Below, in pieces: positions 42,389 to 42,450 of a DNA stretch of 42,450 bases. Positions within the stretch are counted from its first letter, which is position 1; each line of letters begins with the position of its first letter. The stretch is taken from assembly GCA_019313915.1 (NCBI GenBank), contig JAFDAJ010000028.1, forward strand, positions 1 to 42,450, read 5' to 3'. The notes beneath the pieces are model-generated. The model ran no database searches. It saw only the letters and a list, made by a program, of their open reading frames with translations, and had not been told where the DNA came from. The translations under genes were made by a program, and so were the position numbers. Source of the stretch: Deltaproteobacteria bacterium. Lineage in GTDB: Bacteria > Myxococcota_A > Polyangia > Polyangiales > Houyiibacteriaceae.

Positions 42389-42450
42389 CCTTGGATTTTC
42401 GCAACTACCAGCGCCGCGAGCTCCCCCTGATCGCGCGCTTCAACGCGCAG
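42340..42450 (+). other. Continuation of the outer-membrane-type gene in a second frame
   Basis: Reading in frame 1 from about 42343 gives KATLRATSFGFRGNVTLDFR and then NYQRRELPLIARFNAQ to the window end, the strand pattern expected for the barrel started at 42011. One more A in the AAAA run at 42342-42345 would join the two frames. Confidence 0.55.

Overview
The window is a GC-rich, gene-dense bacterial chromosome segment with about 38 loci and no gap over 300 bases. Lipoproteins, a Ser/Thr kinase with an extracytoplasmic tail, complex two-component proteins, a PilZ protein, a MopE-type metal-binding motif, a zinc-ribbon/TPR envelope protein and a lysine-rich histone-like protein together suggest Myxococcota (former Deltaproteobacteria). 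This assignment is inferred from gene content; no rRNA or marker alignment could be run. I see no transposase, integrase, phage gene or CRISPR array.

Layout. 1-2153: 3' part of a secreted vWA-domain gene, frameshifted by a 23-bp tandem duplication. 2232-10572 (minus): PQQ-propeller-like protein, GT4 glycosyltransferase, two adjacent alkaline-phosphatase-superfamily phosphodiesterases and a hybrid histidine kinase, a possible envelope-polymer cluster. 10649-18801: PlsC acyltransferase diverging from a plus-strand run of YqgE, BamD-like lipoprotein, TPR protein, REC-HPt-REC-REC-GGDEF-like protein, PhoH ATPase with a probable AUC start, cysteine synthase, SMUG1-type uracil-DNA glycosylase and a small lipoprotein. 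18798-22174 (minus): Ser/Thr kinase, pyruvate kinase, outer-membrane-type protein. 22235-26442: membrane histidine kinase convergent with, and overlapping, uvrC; then fthC and zapA, all three minus strand. 26600-30133: giant zinc-ribbon/TPR protein. 30141-31345 (minus): cytidine deaminase and purine nucleoside phosphorylase. 31391-36120: YfaP/MopE-like lipoprotein, GT-C glycosyltransferase, ribosomal proteins L21 and L27, cN-II-type 5'-nucleotidase, histone-like protein. 36188-36260 (minus): tRNA-Ala(GGC). 36354-42450: PDZ membrane protein, PilZ protein, RhoN-like protein, RibF, XseB, a repeat-rich acidic protein broken by a 14-bp tandem duplication, a small secreted protein and a frameshifted outer-membrane-type gene cut by the window end.

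How the genes work together. Housekeeping functions (L21/L27, pyruvate kinase, cysteine synthase, RibF, UvrC, nucleoside salvage, 5-formyl-THF cycloligase, ZapA) are mixed with envelope biogenesis (BamD-like, PlsC, glycosyltransferases, phosphodiesterases) and signalling (two histidine kinases, a Ser/Thr kinase, PilZ, a degenerate GGDEF). Several neighbours overlap by 1-10 nt at stop/start, implying translational coupling.

The most unusual points are: three reading frames broken by short-repeat or homopolymer events; a probable non-AUG (AUC) start for PhoH; a SMUG1 very like the vertebrate enzyme; a PDZ domain fused to a membrane region that locally resembles NuoH; a zinc-ribbon/DLPxP-array/TM/TPR protein; and a perfect 14-bp palindrome in the histone-like gene's promoter region.
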